Source: Bacillota bacterium (GTDB lineage Bacteria; Bacillota; Syntrophomonadia; Syntrophomonadales; Syntrophomonadaceae). Taken from it: DNA of 47,162 nucleotides. Shown here one piece after another: positions 17,999 to 27,154 of this stretch; the first letter of the stretch is position 1; each line of letters begins with the position of its first letter. The notes beneath the pieces are model-generated. The model saw only the letters and a list, made by a program, of their open reading frames with translations, ran no database searches and was not told the DNA's origin. The stretch is taken from NCBI GenBank assembly GCA_029550685.1, contig JAKPGY010000184.1, positions 1 through 47,162 on the forward strand, in the 5' to 3' direction. The position numbers and the translations under genes are program-made.

Positions 17999-18325
17999 AT
18001 CACAAGGCTTCAGAAGACTCTGGTAGCATCGCTGTTAGTATTCGCCTTTCTAACCACAATAGGCTCTCCGGTTTATGCTGCAACTAATGCAGAAGCAACC
18101 AAACCTGATATTCAGCTAACTGAAAAGCAAAAGCAAGAACTATCTGCGTTGCACAAGGACATTCTCAACAAGAAAAAAGAAGTAATTTCCAAGTATGTTG
18201 AGTATGGAGTCATGTCTGAAGAAAAAGGAAAGAAAATAATTTCTCGGATGGAAAAGCGCTACCAAATGCTGGAGCAAAACGGTTTTATCCCCAAATGGGA
18301 AAAACCTAAGCACTGCAAATCGTAG
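17999..18325 (+). CDS. Small secreted DUF2680-type protein, ATC start
   Basis: An intact frame of 108 codons. It encodes a signal peptide (residues ~4-27, hydrophobic LVASLLVFAFLTTIG, cleavage after PVYA) and a lysine-rich helical body with LTEKQKQELSALHKDIL, KKKEVISKYVEYGVM and MLEQNGFIPKW, the pattern of the small Firmicutes DUF2680 proteins of unknown function. A strong AAAGGAGG lies seven bases before ATC, and no ATG, GTG or TTG is in frame nearby (the first internal ones lie beyond the signal peptide, except a CTG at codon 8). Either translation starts at ATC or a mutation or sequencing error changed ATG. A terminator follows directly. Confidence 0.7.
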   Translation: MTRLQKTLVASLLVFAFLTTIGSPVYAATNAEATKPDIQLTEKQKQELSALHKDILNKKKEVISKYVEYGVMSEEKGKKIISRMEKRYQMLEQNGFIPKWEKPKHCKS

Positions 18326-18332
18326 CGTGACA

Positions 18333-18368
18333 AAAGGGGCTATCGAAAAGGTAGCCCCTTTCCATTTT
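18333..18368 (+). terminator. Terminator after the DUF2680 gene
   Basis: The ten-base stem AAAGGGGCTA (18333-18342) pairs with TAGCCCCTTT (18352-18361), followed by CCATTTTTG. It supports the upstream small ORF being a real transcription unit. Confidence 0.75.
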
Positions 18369-18449
18369 TGCTCATCGATATAACCAAAACATTTGGATTG
18401 TCATTCTGGAAGACAATTTTTACATCCCTTCTCTTCCTTACCGCAATAA

Positions 18450-18620
18450 GGTTACCTGGCACGTCCGACATACATTGACTTCCCCTACTTACACTGGTCT
18501 AAACTTCACAGCAATAATGTAATTGAATGGTTGAACCGGGAGATCCGCTGAAGAACTAGGATGGCAGGAACATTTTCTGATAACAAGTCTGCTTTAATGG
18601 ACAAAGTAATATCAAAATGA
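18450..18620 (+). pseudogene. IS256-family transposase C-terminal remnant
   Basis: One frame reads NNVIEWLNREIR, a TGA stop, then RTRMAGTFSDNKSALM, ending at a TAA-bounded fragment of about 55 codons. This matches the conserved end of IS256-type transposases (NNxIERLNREIRRRTR, then GxFP and SAL). The frame is interrupted by a stop at both the beginning and the middle. No terminal inverted repeats were found around it, so it is an old scrap rather than an element. Confidence 0.7.
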
Positions 18621-18667
18621 GAGAGAAAATAAAAGTCCTCAAGTCTGTTAAGTAAAGGAGAGATGAT

Positions 18668-19012
18668 ATGAGTAAGTCCATATTCCCTGAACCCATTAAG
18701 AATCTGCCCGAAGCTGATATTCCTTTAAAAGGGGTAAAAGCCTACGTGTCGCAGGCAGATGATCATCAAATAATTTTTATGGAGTTTGCAGAGGATGTTG
18801 ACTTGCCGGAGCATGAACACGAGAGCCAATGGGGTATTGTCCTTGAGGGTAAAATTGAGTTGGTGATTAATGAAGAAAAACGTGTCTATGAGAAAGGTGA
18901 CCGTTATTTTATTCCCCAGGGGGTCAAACATTCCGGCAAAATCTTTGCGGGTTATGCGGATATAACGTATTTTGCGCAAAAAGACCGCTATGGCCGCAAA
19001 ATTAGTACATAA
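18668..19012 (+). CDS. Small cupin-domain protein
   Basis: A 114-aa single-domain cupin. The metal-binding motif is partly clear: PEHEHESQWGIVLEGKIEL (residues ~47-65) supplies two His and a Glu-like position, and the second motif, GDRYFIPQGVKHSGKI, supplies the last His. Function is unknown; such proteins bind a metal and often a small ligand. AAGGAGAG lies about seven bases before the ATG. The gene is 40 bases upstream of a broken methyltransferase in the same direction; the pair may have been acquired together, since an IS remnant lies just before them. Confidence 0.85.
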   Translation: MSKSIFPEPIKNLPEADIPLKGVKAYVSQADDHQIIFMEFAEDVDLPEHEHESQWGIVLEGKIELVINEEKRVYEKGDRYFIPQGVKHSGKIFAGYADITYFAQKDRYGRKIST

Positions 19013-19052
19013 ACGATAAGAATTAACCTATCTCTGTTAAGGGGAAAAAGGT

Positions 19053-19723
19053 ATGACTATAGAAGAGCAGTTCAATTTGATTGCCCAAGAGTATGATGGC
19101 AATCGCAGAAAGTTCATTCCTTGCTTTGATGATTTTTATGTGAACACTACTAAACTGATTACAGCCAATATCAATACACCGAAGCGTGTATTGGATCTGG
19201 GGGCGGGAACCGGATTACTGTCATATTATTGGTATAAAGAATGTCCCTTAGCGGAATATATCTTAGTTGATATCGCTGATGAAATGCTGGAGGTTTCCAA
19301 AAAAAGATTCGCTGGAGTTGATAGAGTACAACATAAAATATTGGATTATTCCAGGGAACTACCCGAGGGGAATTTTGATGCGATTATCTCAGAATTGTCG
19401 ATCCACCATTTAGAAGATACCCAAAAGAAGAGTTGTTCAAGCACATTTATAATAAGCTGCCCACGGGTGGAGTGTTGGCTAATTATGACCAGTTTTGCGC
19501 CGGAACAGTTAATATGAATAGATGGTTTGATTTATTTTGGGAAAAGCAGTTATTGGCCAGCGGGTTAACCGTGCGAGATATTGAATTGTGGAAAGAACGG
19601 CGGAAGTTGGATAAGGAATGTTCGGTTGAAGCAGAGATGGAGATGTTATACAAATGTAAGTTTTCAGAGATGAAATGCTTGTATTCTTATCATAAATTCT
19701 CGGTAATTGTGGCTATCAAATAA
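19053..19723 (+). pseudogene. Class I SAM methyltransferase, frameshifted
   Basis: The first frame (19053-19517) has the SAM-binding motif VLDLGAGTGLLSYYW near residues 45-60, then ILVDIADEML and FDAIISELSIHHLED. At 19421-19432 the meaningful reading moves by -1: from codon GAA at 19427, in the second frame, it continues ELFKHIYNKLPTGGVLANYD and runs to 19723. The two parts together make about 223 aa, full length for the family. One A missing from the run at 19423-19426 explains it. An A-AAG slip is possible, but no stimulatory structure is evident. Sequencing error is also possible. Confidence 0.8.
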
Positions 19724-19756
19724 TAAGTAATGTGTTTTCGGAGGTAATTTGCTAGC

Positions 19757-19804
19757 CCATAAAAGACAGGAAGACAAATTAAAATGTCTTTTTGTCTTCC
19801 TGTC
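19757..19804 (-). terminator. Terminator of the nuo operon
   Basis: A perfect 14-base stem (19765-19778 with 19791-19804), six bases beyond the stop of the last nuo-operon gene. Reading on minus, the stem is followed by TTTTA. It closes the ~12-kb operon. Confidence 0.85.
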
Positions 19805-19809
19805 CCCGA

Positions 19810-21936
19810 TTATTCCTGGCACTGCCAGAGCAGCTCACAAACATCCAGGACCGGGATTTTGCCTTCCTCGTCGGTTTCTTTCACCCCGTCACTGATCATA
19901 GTCATACAGTAGGGGCAGTTGACTACCACGGTGTCCGGATCAACCTCCAAAAGCTGCTCAGTGCGGGTCTGGTTGATGCGTTTGAATCCTTCCACCGCTT
20001 TTTCTTCCAGCCACATGCGTCCTCCTCCGGCCCCGCAGCAGAAGCCAAATTCCTTGGACCTTTCTATGCTAATCAAAGTTCCGCCAGCAGCGGCAACAAC
20101 CTCCCGGGGCTCGGTAAAGACCTGGTTATAGCGGCCCAAAAAGCAGGAATCGTGATAGCTGACCCGGCGATTTCCGTTGGAGATGGTTTTCAGTTTTCCT
20201 TCTGCGATCAGCCTGGCCAGGATTTCCGTGCTGTGGTATACCTCGAATTCACCGCCCAGCTGGGAGTATTCATTTTTGATGGTGTTGTAGCCATGGGGGC
20301 AAATGCAGATTATTTTCTTGACATTGTAGCGTTGAAAGGACTCGATATTCTGGCTGGCCAAGGTCTGCCACAGGTATTCATTCCCCAATCTCCTGGCCCA
20401 ATCACCGCAGCAGTATTCCTCGGTACCCAGGTAACCCACTTTAAGCCCGGCCTTATGCAGCAGCCGCACCAGGGCTTCCCCCGCTTTTTTGTAGCGGTCG
20501 TCAAAAGCAGCTGCACAGCCAGCAAACAGCAGGTATTCAAAATCTCCTTCATCCTCGGGCAGCAAAATAACCAGATCGCGAATATTTCTTTCTTTTAGCC
20601 ATTCAGCCCGGTTGGCCCAGCCCACTCCCCAGGGATTGTAATTGCGTTCGGTATTGGTAAAGGCCATCTGGGCTTCACTGGGCATATCCCCCTGCCACAT
20701 CACCAGGTTACGGCGCATATCAATAATTTTAGGAACATGCTCAATAAACATGGGGCAATGATACACACAGGCCAGGCAGTTGGTACAATCCCATAGTACC
20801 TGGGGAGTTACGATATCGTAGATCATATGTTTCTCAGTTTCTTTTACCCCTTCGATTTCAGCTTCGGTGGTCATGGTCACCGCTTCCAGATCATCGCCGC
20901 CTTCTCCCAGCATATAGGGGGACTTGTTGTCTAGGTGTTTTTTAAGAGCCTGAATAATGGTTATCTTGGGATTCAGAGCTTTGCCGGTATTGTAGGCCGG
21001 ACAGGCTTCCTGACATCTGCCGCAGCGGATACAGGCATCCAGATCTAAAAGATCCTTCCAGCCAAAGTCCTCAATTTTTTCAATTCCATAAGTTTCGGCT
21101 TCCTCAATATTTTCCACCATCCGAACTGCCTCAGGCTGGTAATCCCGCGCATAGTAACTGGTCATACCGGTGAAGATATGCCACAGCTTGGTAAAAGGTA
21201 CCATACCTATAAAGAGGAAGGATATAGCCATGTGAAACCACCACATAAAACGGTGCCAGCTAAGCATACTTTCCAGAGCTGCTCCCGAGAATAACCCGGC
21301 AAAAAGCCAGCCAATGGGTGAAGCGGTACGTTCATATTCAATAGCTGCCATGGTAGGAGCTAATTCGATCTGGGCAGCGATACGGAGTCCTTCGATAATG
21401 TATCCGGTTAGCAGAATAGTGAATATTAGTACCAAGATCCAGCCATCCAGGGGCTTAGTGTCGTTTAAGCGATCCGGTCGCTGCACATAGCGAATATAAG
21501 CCAGAACAGCTACGCCTATCATGGCCAGAAAACCGATTACGTCCACAAACCAGGAAAAATAGATATAAACATTGCCGGTTAAAGGAGGAAATCCGGTTAT
21601 ATTCCAAAGGGCAAAACTGGCCGTGGCAATCAGGAGAACTACAAAACCCCAAAACAGTAAAAAATGCATCCACCCGGGCAGAGGCTTTTCAATTACTCTA
21701 ACCTGTCCCAAGGTATTGTAAAGAAATGAGGAAATCCTTTTACCAATGGGTTCCTGGCGATGGGTTTCACCTCTAGCCTGCATCCAGATGCGCACCCGTT
21801 TGTAGACTCCATATAAAAAAATACCGATAGGAATCCACATCAAAACATAAATCAGCCATTCATAATATATATTGGCCCCCACGATCCGCATGGGAATATC
21901 ATAGCCGCCCTCCAACGGATGAAAACTGAAGCTCAC
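19810..21936 (-). CDS. Membrane Fe-S oxidoreductase, ETF:quinone type
   Basis: A 708-aa fusion of a NarI-like membrane cytochrome b part and an HdrD-like soluble part. Residues ~15-260 hold about six hydrophobic helices with His in HRFMWWFHM-like contexts suited to b haems. CIRCGRCQEACP (302-313) and CTNCLACVYHCP (384-395) bind two [4Fe-4S] clusters. Two CCG domains follow (FAGCAAA to EEYCCGDWARRLG; DSCFLGRYN to FGFCCGAGGG). This architecture matches the EtfAB:menaquinone oxidoreductases of syntrophic fatty-acid oxidisers. The frame opens at 21984, but AAGGAGG lies inside it, nine bases before GTG 21936, the chosen start. It is the last gene of the nuo operon, 84 bases after nuoN. Confidence 0.88.
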   Translation of the reverse strand: MSFSFHPLEGGYDIPMRIVGANIYYEWLIYVLMWIPIGIFLYGVYKRVRIWMQARGETHRQEPIGKRISSFLYNTLGQVRVIEKPLPGWMHFLLFWGFVVLLIATASFALWNITGFPPLTGNVYIYFSWFVDVIGFLAMIGVAVLAYIRYVQRPDRLNDTKPLDGWILVLIFTILLTGYIIEGLRIAAQIELAPTMAAIEYERTASPIGWLFAGLFSGAALESMLSWHRFMWWFHMAISFLFIGMVPFTKLWHIFTGMTSYYARDYQPEAVRMVENIEEAETYGIEKIEDFGWKDLLDLDACIRCGRCQEACPAYNTGKALNPKITIIQALKKHLDNKSPYMLGEGGDDLEAVTMTTEAEIEGVKETEKHMIYDIVTPQVLWDCTNCLACVYHCPMFIEHVPKIIDMRRNLVMWQGDMPSEAQMAFTNTERNYNPWGVGWANRAEWLKERNIRDLVILLPEDEGDFEYLLFAGCAAAFDDRYKKAGEALVRLLHKAGLKVGYLGTEEYCCGDWARRLGNEYLWQTLASQNIESFQRYNVKKIICICPHGYNTIKNEYSQLGGEFEVYHSTEILARLIAEGKLKTISNGNRRVSYHDSCFLGRYNQVFTEPREVVAAAGGTLISIERSKEFGFCCGAGGGRMWLEEKAVEGFKRINQTRTEQLLEVDPDTVVVNCPYCMTMISDGVKETDEEGKIPVLDVCELLWQCQE

Positions 21937-21960
21937 ACTTACATTCCTCCTTAAACAAAC

Positions 21961-21996
21961 AACGGGTAGACCATGTTTTTCCATAGTCTACCCGTT
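21961..21996 (-). promoter_or_regulatory. Intercistronic hairpin between nuoN and the Fe-S gene
   Basis: An inverted repeat of AACGGGTAGAC/GTCTACCCGTT, extended by a G-U and three more pairs around an AAAAA-rich loop. On minus it is followed by GTTTGTTTAAGGAGG, a weak U tract running into the ribosome site. It may be an attenuator, a partial terminator or a processing/stability element. Confidence 0.65.
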
Positions 21997-22020
21997 CTCC
22001 GAGGAATATATTTGCTAATT

Positions 22021-23433
22021 TTACAAGAAGATTTGTATGGCCACTTGAGCCAGGTTGGACAAGGGGGCCGGGTATAGACCCAGCAAAATCGTCCCTATCA
22101 GGCAGACCCACAAGGCAGTGCCCACCGTCTTTCCTGGTTTAATGGGACTAACTTCGTCGGTGCTTCCAATATACATAACCTTGGCAACCTGTAAATAGTA
22201 ATAAACTGAGACCATACTCATAATCAATCCTATAAAAGCTAACCATATCATACCTGACTGTATGGCACCGGAAAACAGGTAAAACTTACCTACAAAACCG
22301 GCCAGCGGTGGAATGCCCGCTAGCGAGAGCATGCATATGGTCATGATAGCCGCCACCATGGGGGAACGCTTGGCTAAGCCGTTGAAAGCCTTAATATCCG
22401 TACTGCCGGTTTCCACTTCCACCACAGTAGCCGCTGCAAAGGCTCCCAGGTTGGAGAAGACATACAGCATGGAATAAAACAGCACGCCTTTAACACCATA
22501 GACATTATAGGCCGCCAGACCGACTATGATGTATCCCGCCTGAGCGATACTGGAATAAGCCAGCAGGCGTTTAATGTCGGTCTGAGCCAGAGCAATCAGG
22601 TTGCCTACTACAATAGTAATGGCTGCCAGCACTGCCAGCAGTAATGGCCAATCAAAAGTGCTGACCGGGAAAGCTATTATGAACACCCGCACCAAGGCCG
22701 CAAAAGCAGCTGCTTTCGACCCCACGGACAGGAAAGCAGTAACCGGAATGGGCGCGCCTTGATAAATATCCGGTGCCCACATATGGAAAGGTACCAGAGA
22801 TATTTTGAACGCGAAACCAGCCAGGATCAGAATTATGCCGGCGATCATTACCGGCTCCAGGAAAAATCCAACCGCCATGTCCGCGATTACGGTTGTTCCG
22901 GTAACAGCATACACCAGGCTGATACCAAACAGCAGTATAGCCGATGATAAGGCACCCAGAATCAAATATTTCAGGCCTGCCTCAGCTGACAGTTTATCGT
23001 TTATCAGGTAGGCGGTTAAGATATAGAAGCTAACCGTCATCAGTTCCAGGCCAATATACAAAGTGATCATTTCCCCGGCTGAAGCCATTACCACCATACC
23101 CAGCAGGGCAAAGATCATTAAGCTGTAAAACTCGTTGACCCGTTCCTGGAAACGTTCCAGGTAACGGCCGGCACTAAGGATTACCAGTATACCGGCTACT
23201 AAAAACAGCAGCTTGAAAAAGCCGGCAAAGGGATCAATCTGGTAGTTACCGCCAAACAGATTGTACTGAGCAGTATATAATCCCCCGCCCAGGATCAAAA
23301 TCCCCAGCAGTCCTATCACTGCCACGGGCTGCATTAACCGGCGTCCTTTTTCCGGCAGCACCAGCCCCAGGACCAGCAAAACCAACCCCAGCAGGGCTAA
23401 ACTTATCTCTACCGAAAGCAGTGTCCAGGGCAT
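22021..23433 (-). CDS. nuoN: NADH-quinone oxidoreductase subunit N
   Basis: An antiporter-like proton-pumping membrane subunit of complex I, 470 aa with about 14 helices. Conserved features include LGLELMTVSFYIL with the key Glu near residue 130, KISLVPFHMWAPDIYQGAP near 215-235, DIKRLLAYSSIAQAGYI near 285-305 and LAGIPPLAGFVGKFYLF near 365-380. The ATG shares its A with the nuoM stop (TAATG), and its ribosome site is formed by the last Gly-Gly codons of nuoM. It is followed by a hairpin and the Fe-S oxidoreductase. Confidence 0.96.
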   Translation of the reverse strand: MPWTLLSVEISLALLGLVLLVLGLVLPEKGRRLMQPVAVIGLLGILILGGGLYTAQYNLFGGNYQIDPFAGFFKLLFLVAGILVILSAGRYLERFQERVNEFYSLMIFALLGMVVMASAGEMITLYIGLELMTVSFYILTAYLINDKLSAEAGLKYLILGALSSAILLFGISLVYAVTGTTVIADMAVGFFLEPVMIAGIILILAGFAFKISLVPFHMWAPDIYQGAPIPVTAFLSVGSKAAAFAALVRVFIIAFPVSTFDWPLLLAVLAAITIVVGNLIALAQTDIKRLLAYSSIAQAGYIIVGLAAYNVYGVKGVLFYSMLYVFSNLGAFAAATVVEVETGSTDIKAFNGLAKRSPMVAAIMTICMLSLAGIPPLAGFVGKFYLFSGAIQSGMIWLAFIGLIMSMVSVYYYLQVAKVMYIGSTDEVSPIKPGKTVGTALWVCLIGTILLGLYPAPLSNLAQVAIQIFL

Positions 23434-24950
23434 TAGAACATCCCTCCTATCTGCAGCGATCCCAGTTGGGCAACCAGGTCACCCACCCCCAGATTGATGA
23501 GATCCATTAAGGTGAAGGGGGCTATGCCGCCGATTAATATAGCTGCACCCAGTACCAGTAGAGGTACCATTTCCGGACCCTTCAAGTCCTCCAGGTGATC
23601 CCACTCCGGTTTGCGCGGTCCAAACAAAACCGCTCCCAGGGTTCTCAGGATGTACAGGGCTGTAAAAATAACTCCGGAGACCGCTAATATAGTCAAAACC
23701 TTATAGGTACTAAAGGCACCTATGAATATGGTGAACTCTCCGATGAAGTTAACCATACCCGGCAAACCCAGGGAGGCCAGTCCGGCTATCATAAATCCGG
23801 TGGCCAGCCGCGGCATCTGGTGAGCCAGCCCGCCAAAATCATCCACATTACGGGTATGACTCTTTTCATACAGATTGCCGATCATGGAGAAGAACAAGGC
23901 GGCCATGACACCGTGAGCAAACATCATAATGACAGCACCGTTAATGCTGATCAGATTTAGAGCGGCTATACCGATCAAAACATATCCCATGTGACTTACA
24001 CTGGAGTACCCCACAATATACTTGAGGTCTTTTTGGCTCAGGCAGATGAAAGCCGCATAAACCACGTTACCCAATGCCAGTACCGCAATTACCGGAGCAA
24101 CATAGGCTGCTCCTCCTGGCAGTATCATCAGGCCAATGCGGATCAGTCCATAGCCGCCGATTTTCTTCAGCACTCCGGCATGGATCATACTTACTGCTGT
24201 AGGTGCTCCCGCGTAACCATCCGGAGACCAGGCATGGAAGGGGAACATAGATAATAGGGTCCCGAATCCAAGGGCCATCAGAGCAAATACGAAAATTTGG
24301 AATCCCAGCGGGAACTCAAGGGTAGCCAGGGTGAAGATATCCATAGTGGGGAAGCCCAGCATAGCCTTGGACTGCACGAACAGCGCTATTAATCCTACCA
24401 GGAGAAAAGCACTTCCGATTAACAGGTAGATGGTCAGTTTCATACCTGCATATTCCTTGGTAACCCGTTTGCTGCTGCCGAACATGATTACCAAAAGGTA
24501 TATCGGAATAACTACTACTTCATAGAACATAAAGAATATGAACAAATCGGTGGTCAAAAAGGTTCCCATAACCCCGGTAATCAAAATTAATAACAGGCTG
24601 AAGAACTCCTTAACCCGATCAGCTACTTTCCAGGAAGCATAGACGGCACTAAAACCAATCAGGTTAGTAAGCAGGAGCATAGGAATACTGATTCCATCCA
24701 CTCCCAGGGCGAAGGTTACACCCAGATCAGCCACCCAGGGGATTTGCTGAACAAACTGCATCCCGCCCTGGCTGCGGTCATATGCAATCCACACCCAGAT
24801 GGACAGAACCAAGCTGACCAACGTAAATATTGCTGCTGTTATTTTGATGGTCTTTTCACTGTTCCGGGGAAGAAGCATTATCAGTATGGCTCCCAACACC
24901 GGTGCAAATAAAGTAATTGATAAGATCGGCCAGTTGCTCAATACTTCCAC
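23433..24950 (-). CDS. nuoM: NADH-quinone oxidoreductase subunit M
   Basis: An antiporter-like proton-pumping subunit, 505 aa, multi-spanning. Family features: VDGISIPMLLLT near residue 80, FYEVVVIPIYLLV near 140 (with the conserved Glu), FPFHAWSPDGYAGAPTAVSM near 240, KDLKYIVGYSSVSHMGYV near 315 and LGLPGMVNFIGEF near 405. The chosen GTG start overlaps a GGGGG-rich ribosome site; a TTG three codons later is an equally possible start. It lies four bases after nuoL. Confidence 0.96.
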   Translation of the reverse strand: MEVLSNWPILSITLFAPVLGAILIMLLPRNSEKTIKITAAIFTLVSLVLSIWVWIAYDRSQGGMQFVQQIPWVADLGVTFALGVDGISIPMLLLTNLIGFSAVYASWKVADRVKEFFSLLLILITGVMGTFLTTDLFIFFMFYEVVVIPIYLLVIMFGSSKRVTKEYAGMKLTIYLLIGSAFLLVGLIALFVQSKAMLGFPTMDIFTLATLEFPLGFQIFVFALMALGFGTLLSMFPFHAWSPDGYAGAPTAVSMIHAGVLKKIGGYGLIRIGLMILPGGAAYVAPVIAVLALGNVVYAAFICLSQKDLKYIVGYSSVSHMGYVLIGIAALNLISINGAVIMMFAHGVMAALFFSMIGNLYEKSHTRNVDDFGGLAHQMPRLATGFMIAGLASLGLPGMVNFIGEFTIFIGAFSTYKVLTILAVSGVIFTALYILRTLGAVLFGPRKPEWDHLEDLKGPEMVPLLVLGAAILIGGIAPFTLMDLINLGVGDLVAQLGSLQIGGMF

Positions 24951-24954
24951 CCCC

Positions 24955-26832
24955 TTATATCAGCATCGCAAAGCCGGCAATCAAAACCAGCCCTACGATA
25001 ACGATGACTCCAACCAACATATACCCTGCGTAAGTCTGCACCTGACCGGTTTCCGTATAGCGCAGCACTTTGCCGGCTCCGCCGGTCAGGGCAGCGATAC
25101 CATTGACCAGACCGTTTACCACATAAATATCGAACCAGAACAATACCCTGGCGGTTCCGTCAATGAATCTCTGGCCCAGCCAGTGATAGATTTCATCAAT
25201 GTAGTATTTATTGTAAAGCAGGGTATAAATGCCCTGGAATTTTTCCCGCAAAGCCAGGTGGCTGATCAATTCCTTCTGGTAAATAGCCCAGGCCAGAATT
25301 ATACCGGCTATAGCTACTAGAGCGGAAATTACCATAACCATGATATTGGGATCATGATGAACGGCACCAGGATACGTTACATAATGGGCAAAAGCATAAT
25401 CCATCAGCGGGGAACCTACAAATCCTGCCACCACTGCCAGGACTGCCAGGATTACCAGCGGAACCGTCATTACCAACGGTGACTCATGGGCGTGTTCCCC
25501 ACCTTTATTGCTGCCAAAGAAGGCTACAAAAATGAGCCGGAACATATAGAAAGCGGTCAGAAATGCTACCAGGGTTCCCAGCAGGTAAAGACCCATATGC
25601 CCGCTGGCAAAGGCCCCCAAGAGTATTTCATCCTTGCTCCAGAACCCGGACAGGGGCGGAATACCAGCCAGAGCCAGAGCTCCAATCACAAAAGTCCAGG
25701 TAGTAACCGGCATTTTATCCTTCAAGCGACCCATCTTCCAGATATCCTGTTCGTTGGCCATCGCGTGGATAACACTGCCGGCGGCCAGGAAGAGCAGGGC
25801 CTTAAAGAAAGCATGAGTCATCAAGTGGAACATTCCCGCGGTCATGGCCCCAATTCCCATGGCCATTACCATATAGCCCAGCTGGCTTAAGGTAGAATAG
25901 GCTAAAATCCGCTTGATGTCGTTCTGCACCAGGGCAATTGTGGCTGCGAACAGAGCAGTAAATCCGCCTACCACTGCAATCACCATCATGGCTTCCGGAG
26001 TAGTGCTGAAAATAAAGTAAGCCCGCGCTATCAAATATACACCGGCCGCTACCATAGTAGCCGCATGGATCAGCGCGCTGACCGGTGTGGGGCCTTCCAT
26101 GGCATCCGGCAGCCACACATGCAGGGGGAACTGGGCCGACTTTCCAATAGGCCCGGCCAAGAGCAGTATCGATATTCCAATCAAGATCGCAGTATTGGTA
26201 TAGCCGGCTATTTCCGCTGCCAGGCCATTAAAGTTAAGAGTACCGAAGATAATCTGCAGGAATAATATAGCCAGCAGAAATCCGAAATCACCAACCCGGT
26301 TGGTTACAAAGGCTTTAACCGCCGCATTCTTGGCAGAATCACGGCCAAACCAAAAACCGATCAGCAAATAAGAAGCCAAGCCGACTAATTCCCAGAATAC
26401 AAATATTTGACCGAAGTTATTGGCCAAAACCAGTCCCAGCATGGACCCGGCAAAAACTGATTGGTAAGCATAATAACTGCTGAAACCGGGATCCCCATGC
26501 ATATAACCCAGGGAGTATACCTGTACCAGCAAGGCTACCAGAGTAACTACTATGAGCATAACCCCGGTTATCCCATCAATGAGCAGGCCCATATCTACAT
26601 TTAAACCGGGCATAGCCAGCCAGCGTATCGACAGTTCAAAGGGCTCCTGCATACCTCCCAGAAAAACATGGGCGGCAATCAAAACCGATAATATAAAGGA
26701 TAAACCAATGGCCAGGATCGACAAAGAGGCGGACAGCCTGGGCCAACGGTGTAAGAAAAGGCCAATCAGAGCAAAGGCTGCAAAGGGCAGCAGCACGATC
26801 AGCCAGGCTAATTCTAAGCTCCATGCAAACAT
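24955..26832 (-). CDS. nuoL: NADH-quinone oxidoreductase subunit L
   Basis: The distal proton-pumping subunit of complex I, with about 16 helices and the C-terminal lateral helix region. With the ATG start used here it is 625 aa. Motifs: WELVGLASYLLIGFWF near residue 130-145 (conserved Glu), GKSAQFPLHVWLPDAMEGPTP near 220-240, NDIKRILAYSTLSQLGYM near 305-320 and LAGIPPLSGFWSKDEILL near 390-410. The frame opens with GTG at 26844, four codons earlier, but that GTG is part of the AAGGTGG ribosome site; ATG at 26832 has better spacing. Confidence 0.96.
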   Translation of the reverse strand: MFAWSLELAWLIVLLPFAAFALIGLFLHRWPRLSASLSILAIGLSFILSVLIAAHVFLGGMQEPFELSIRWLAMPGLNVDMGLLIDGITGVMLIVVTLVALLVQVYSLGYMHGDPGFSSYYAYQSVFAGSMLGLVLANNFGQIFVFWELVGLASYLLIGFWFGRDSAKNAAVKAFVTNRVGDFGFLLAILFLQIIFGTLNFNGLAAEIAGYTNTAILIGISILLLAGPIGKSAQFPLHVWLPDAMEGPTPVSALIHAATMVAAGVYLIARAYFIFSTTPEAMMVIAVVGGFTALFAATIALVQNDIKRILAYSTLSQLGYMVMAMGIGAMTAGMFHLMTHAFFKALLFLAAGSVIHAMANEQDIWKMGRLKDKMPVTTWTFVIGALALAGIPPLSGFWSKDEILLGAFASGHMGLYLLGTLVAFLTAFYMFRLIFVAFFGSNKGGEHAHESPLVMTVPLVILAVLAVVAGFVGSPLMDYAFAHYVTYPGAVHHDPNIMVMVISALVAIAGIILAWAIYQKELISHLALREKFQGIYTLLYNKYYIDEIYHWLGQRFIDGTARVLFWFDIYVVNGLVNGIAALTGGAGKVLRYTETGQVQTYAGYMLVGVIVIVGLVLIAGFAMLI

Positions 26833-26845
26833 CTGTCCCACCACC

Positions 26846-27154
26846 TTACCATTTCAGCAGATTAAAATCGTTCAAATTGACCGATTTTCTCTGCCGGAAT
26901 ATCGAAATAATCAAGGCCAATCCTACGGCCACCTCAGCAGCTGCTACCACAATCACGATTAAAGCAAACAGCTGTCCCACCGCGTGATCAGTTACCAGAT
27001 AGCGGTTAATCGCCACAAAATTCAGGTTAACCGAGTTCAGCATCAATTCGATGGACATAAGAACTGCCACCGCATTACGTTTAGTCAATACTCCGTATAT
27101 ACCCACAGCGAATAAAAACGTGGCCAGGAGCAGGTAATGCTGAAATCCGATCAT
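26846..27154 (-). CDS. nuoK: NADH-quinone oxidoreductase subunit K
   Basis: A small three-helix membrane subunit of complex I, 102 aa, normal length. It carries the two conserved helix glutamates: one in MSIELMLNSVNLNF (residues ~34-47) and one in AAAEVAVGLALI near 70. Its ATG overlaps the nuoJ stop as ATGA, with the AAGGAG ribosome site in the nuoJ end. Confidence 0.97.
   Translation of the reverse strand: MIGFQHYLLLATFLFAVGIYGVLTKRNAVAVLMSIELMLNSVNLNFVAINRYLVTDHAVGQLFALIVIVVAAAEVAVGLALIISIFRQRKSVNLNDFNLLKW

Noticed and set aside
19792-20598. 268-codon plus-strand ORF opposite the Fe-S oxidoreductase
   Set aside because: Antisense shadow beginning within the operon terminator; the minus frame carries the CCG cluster motifs.
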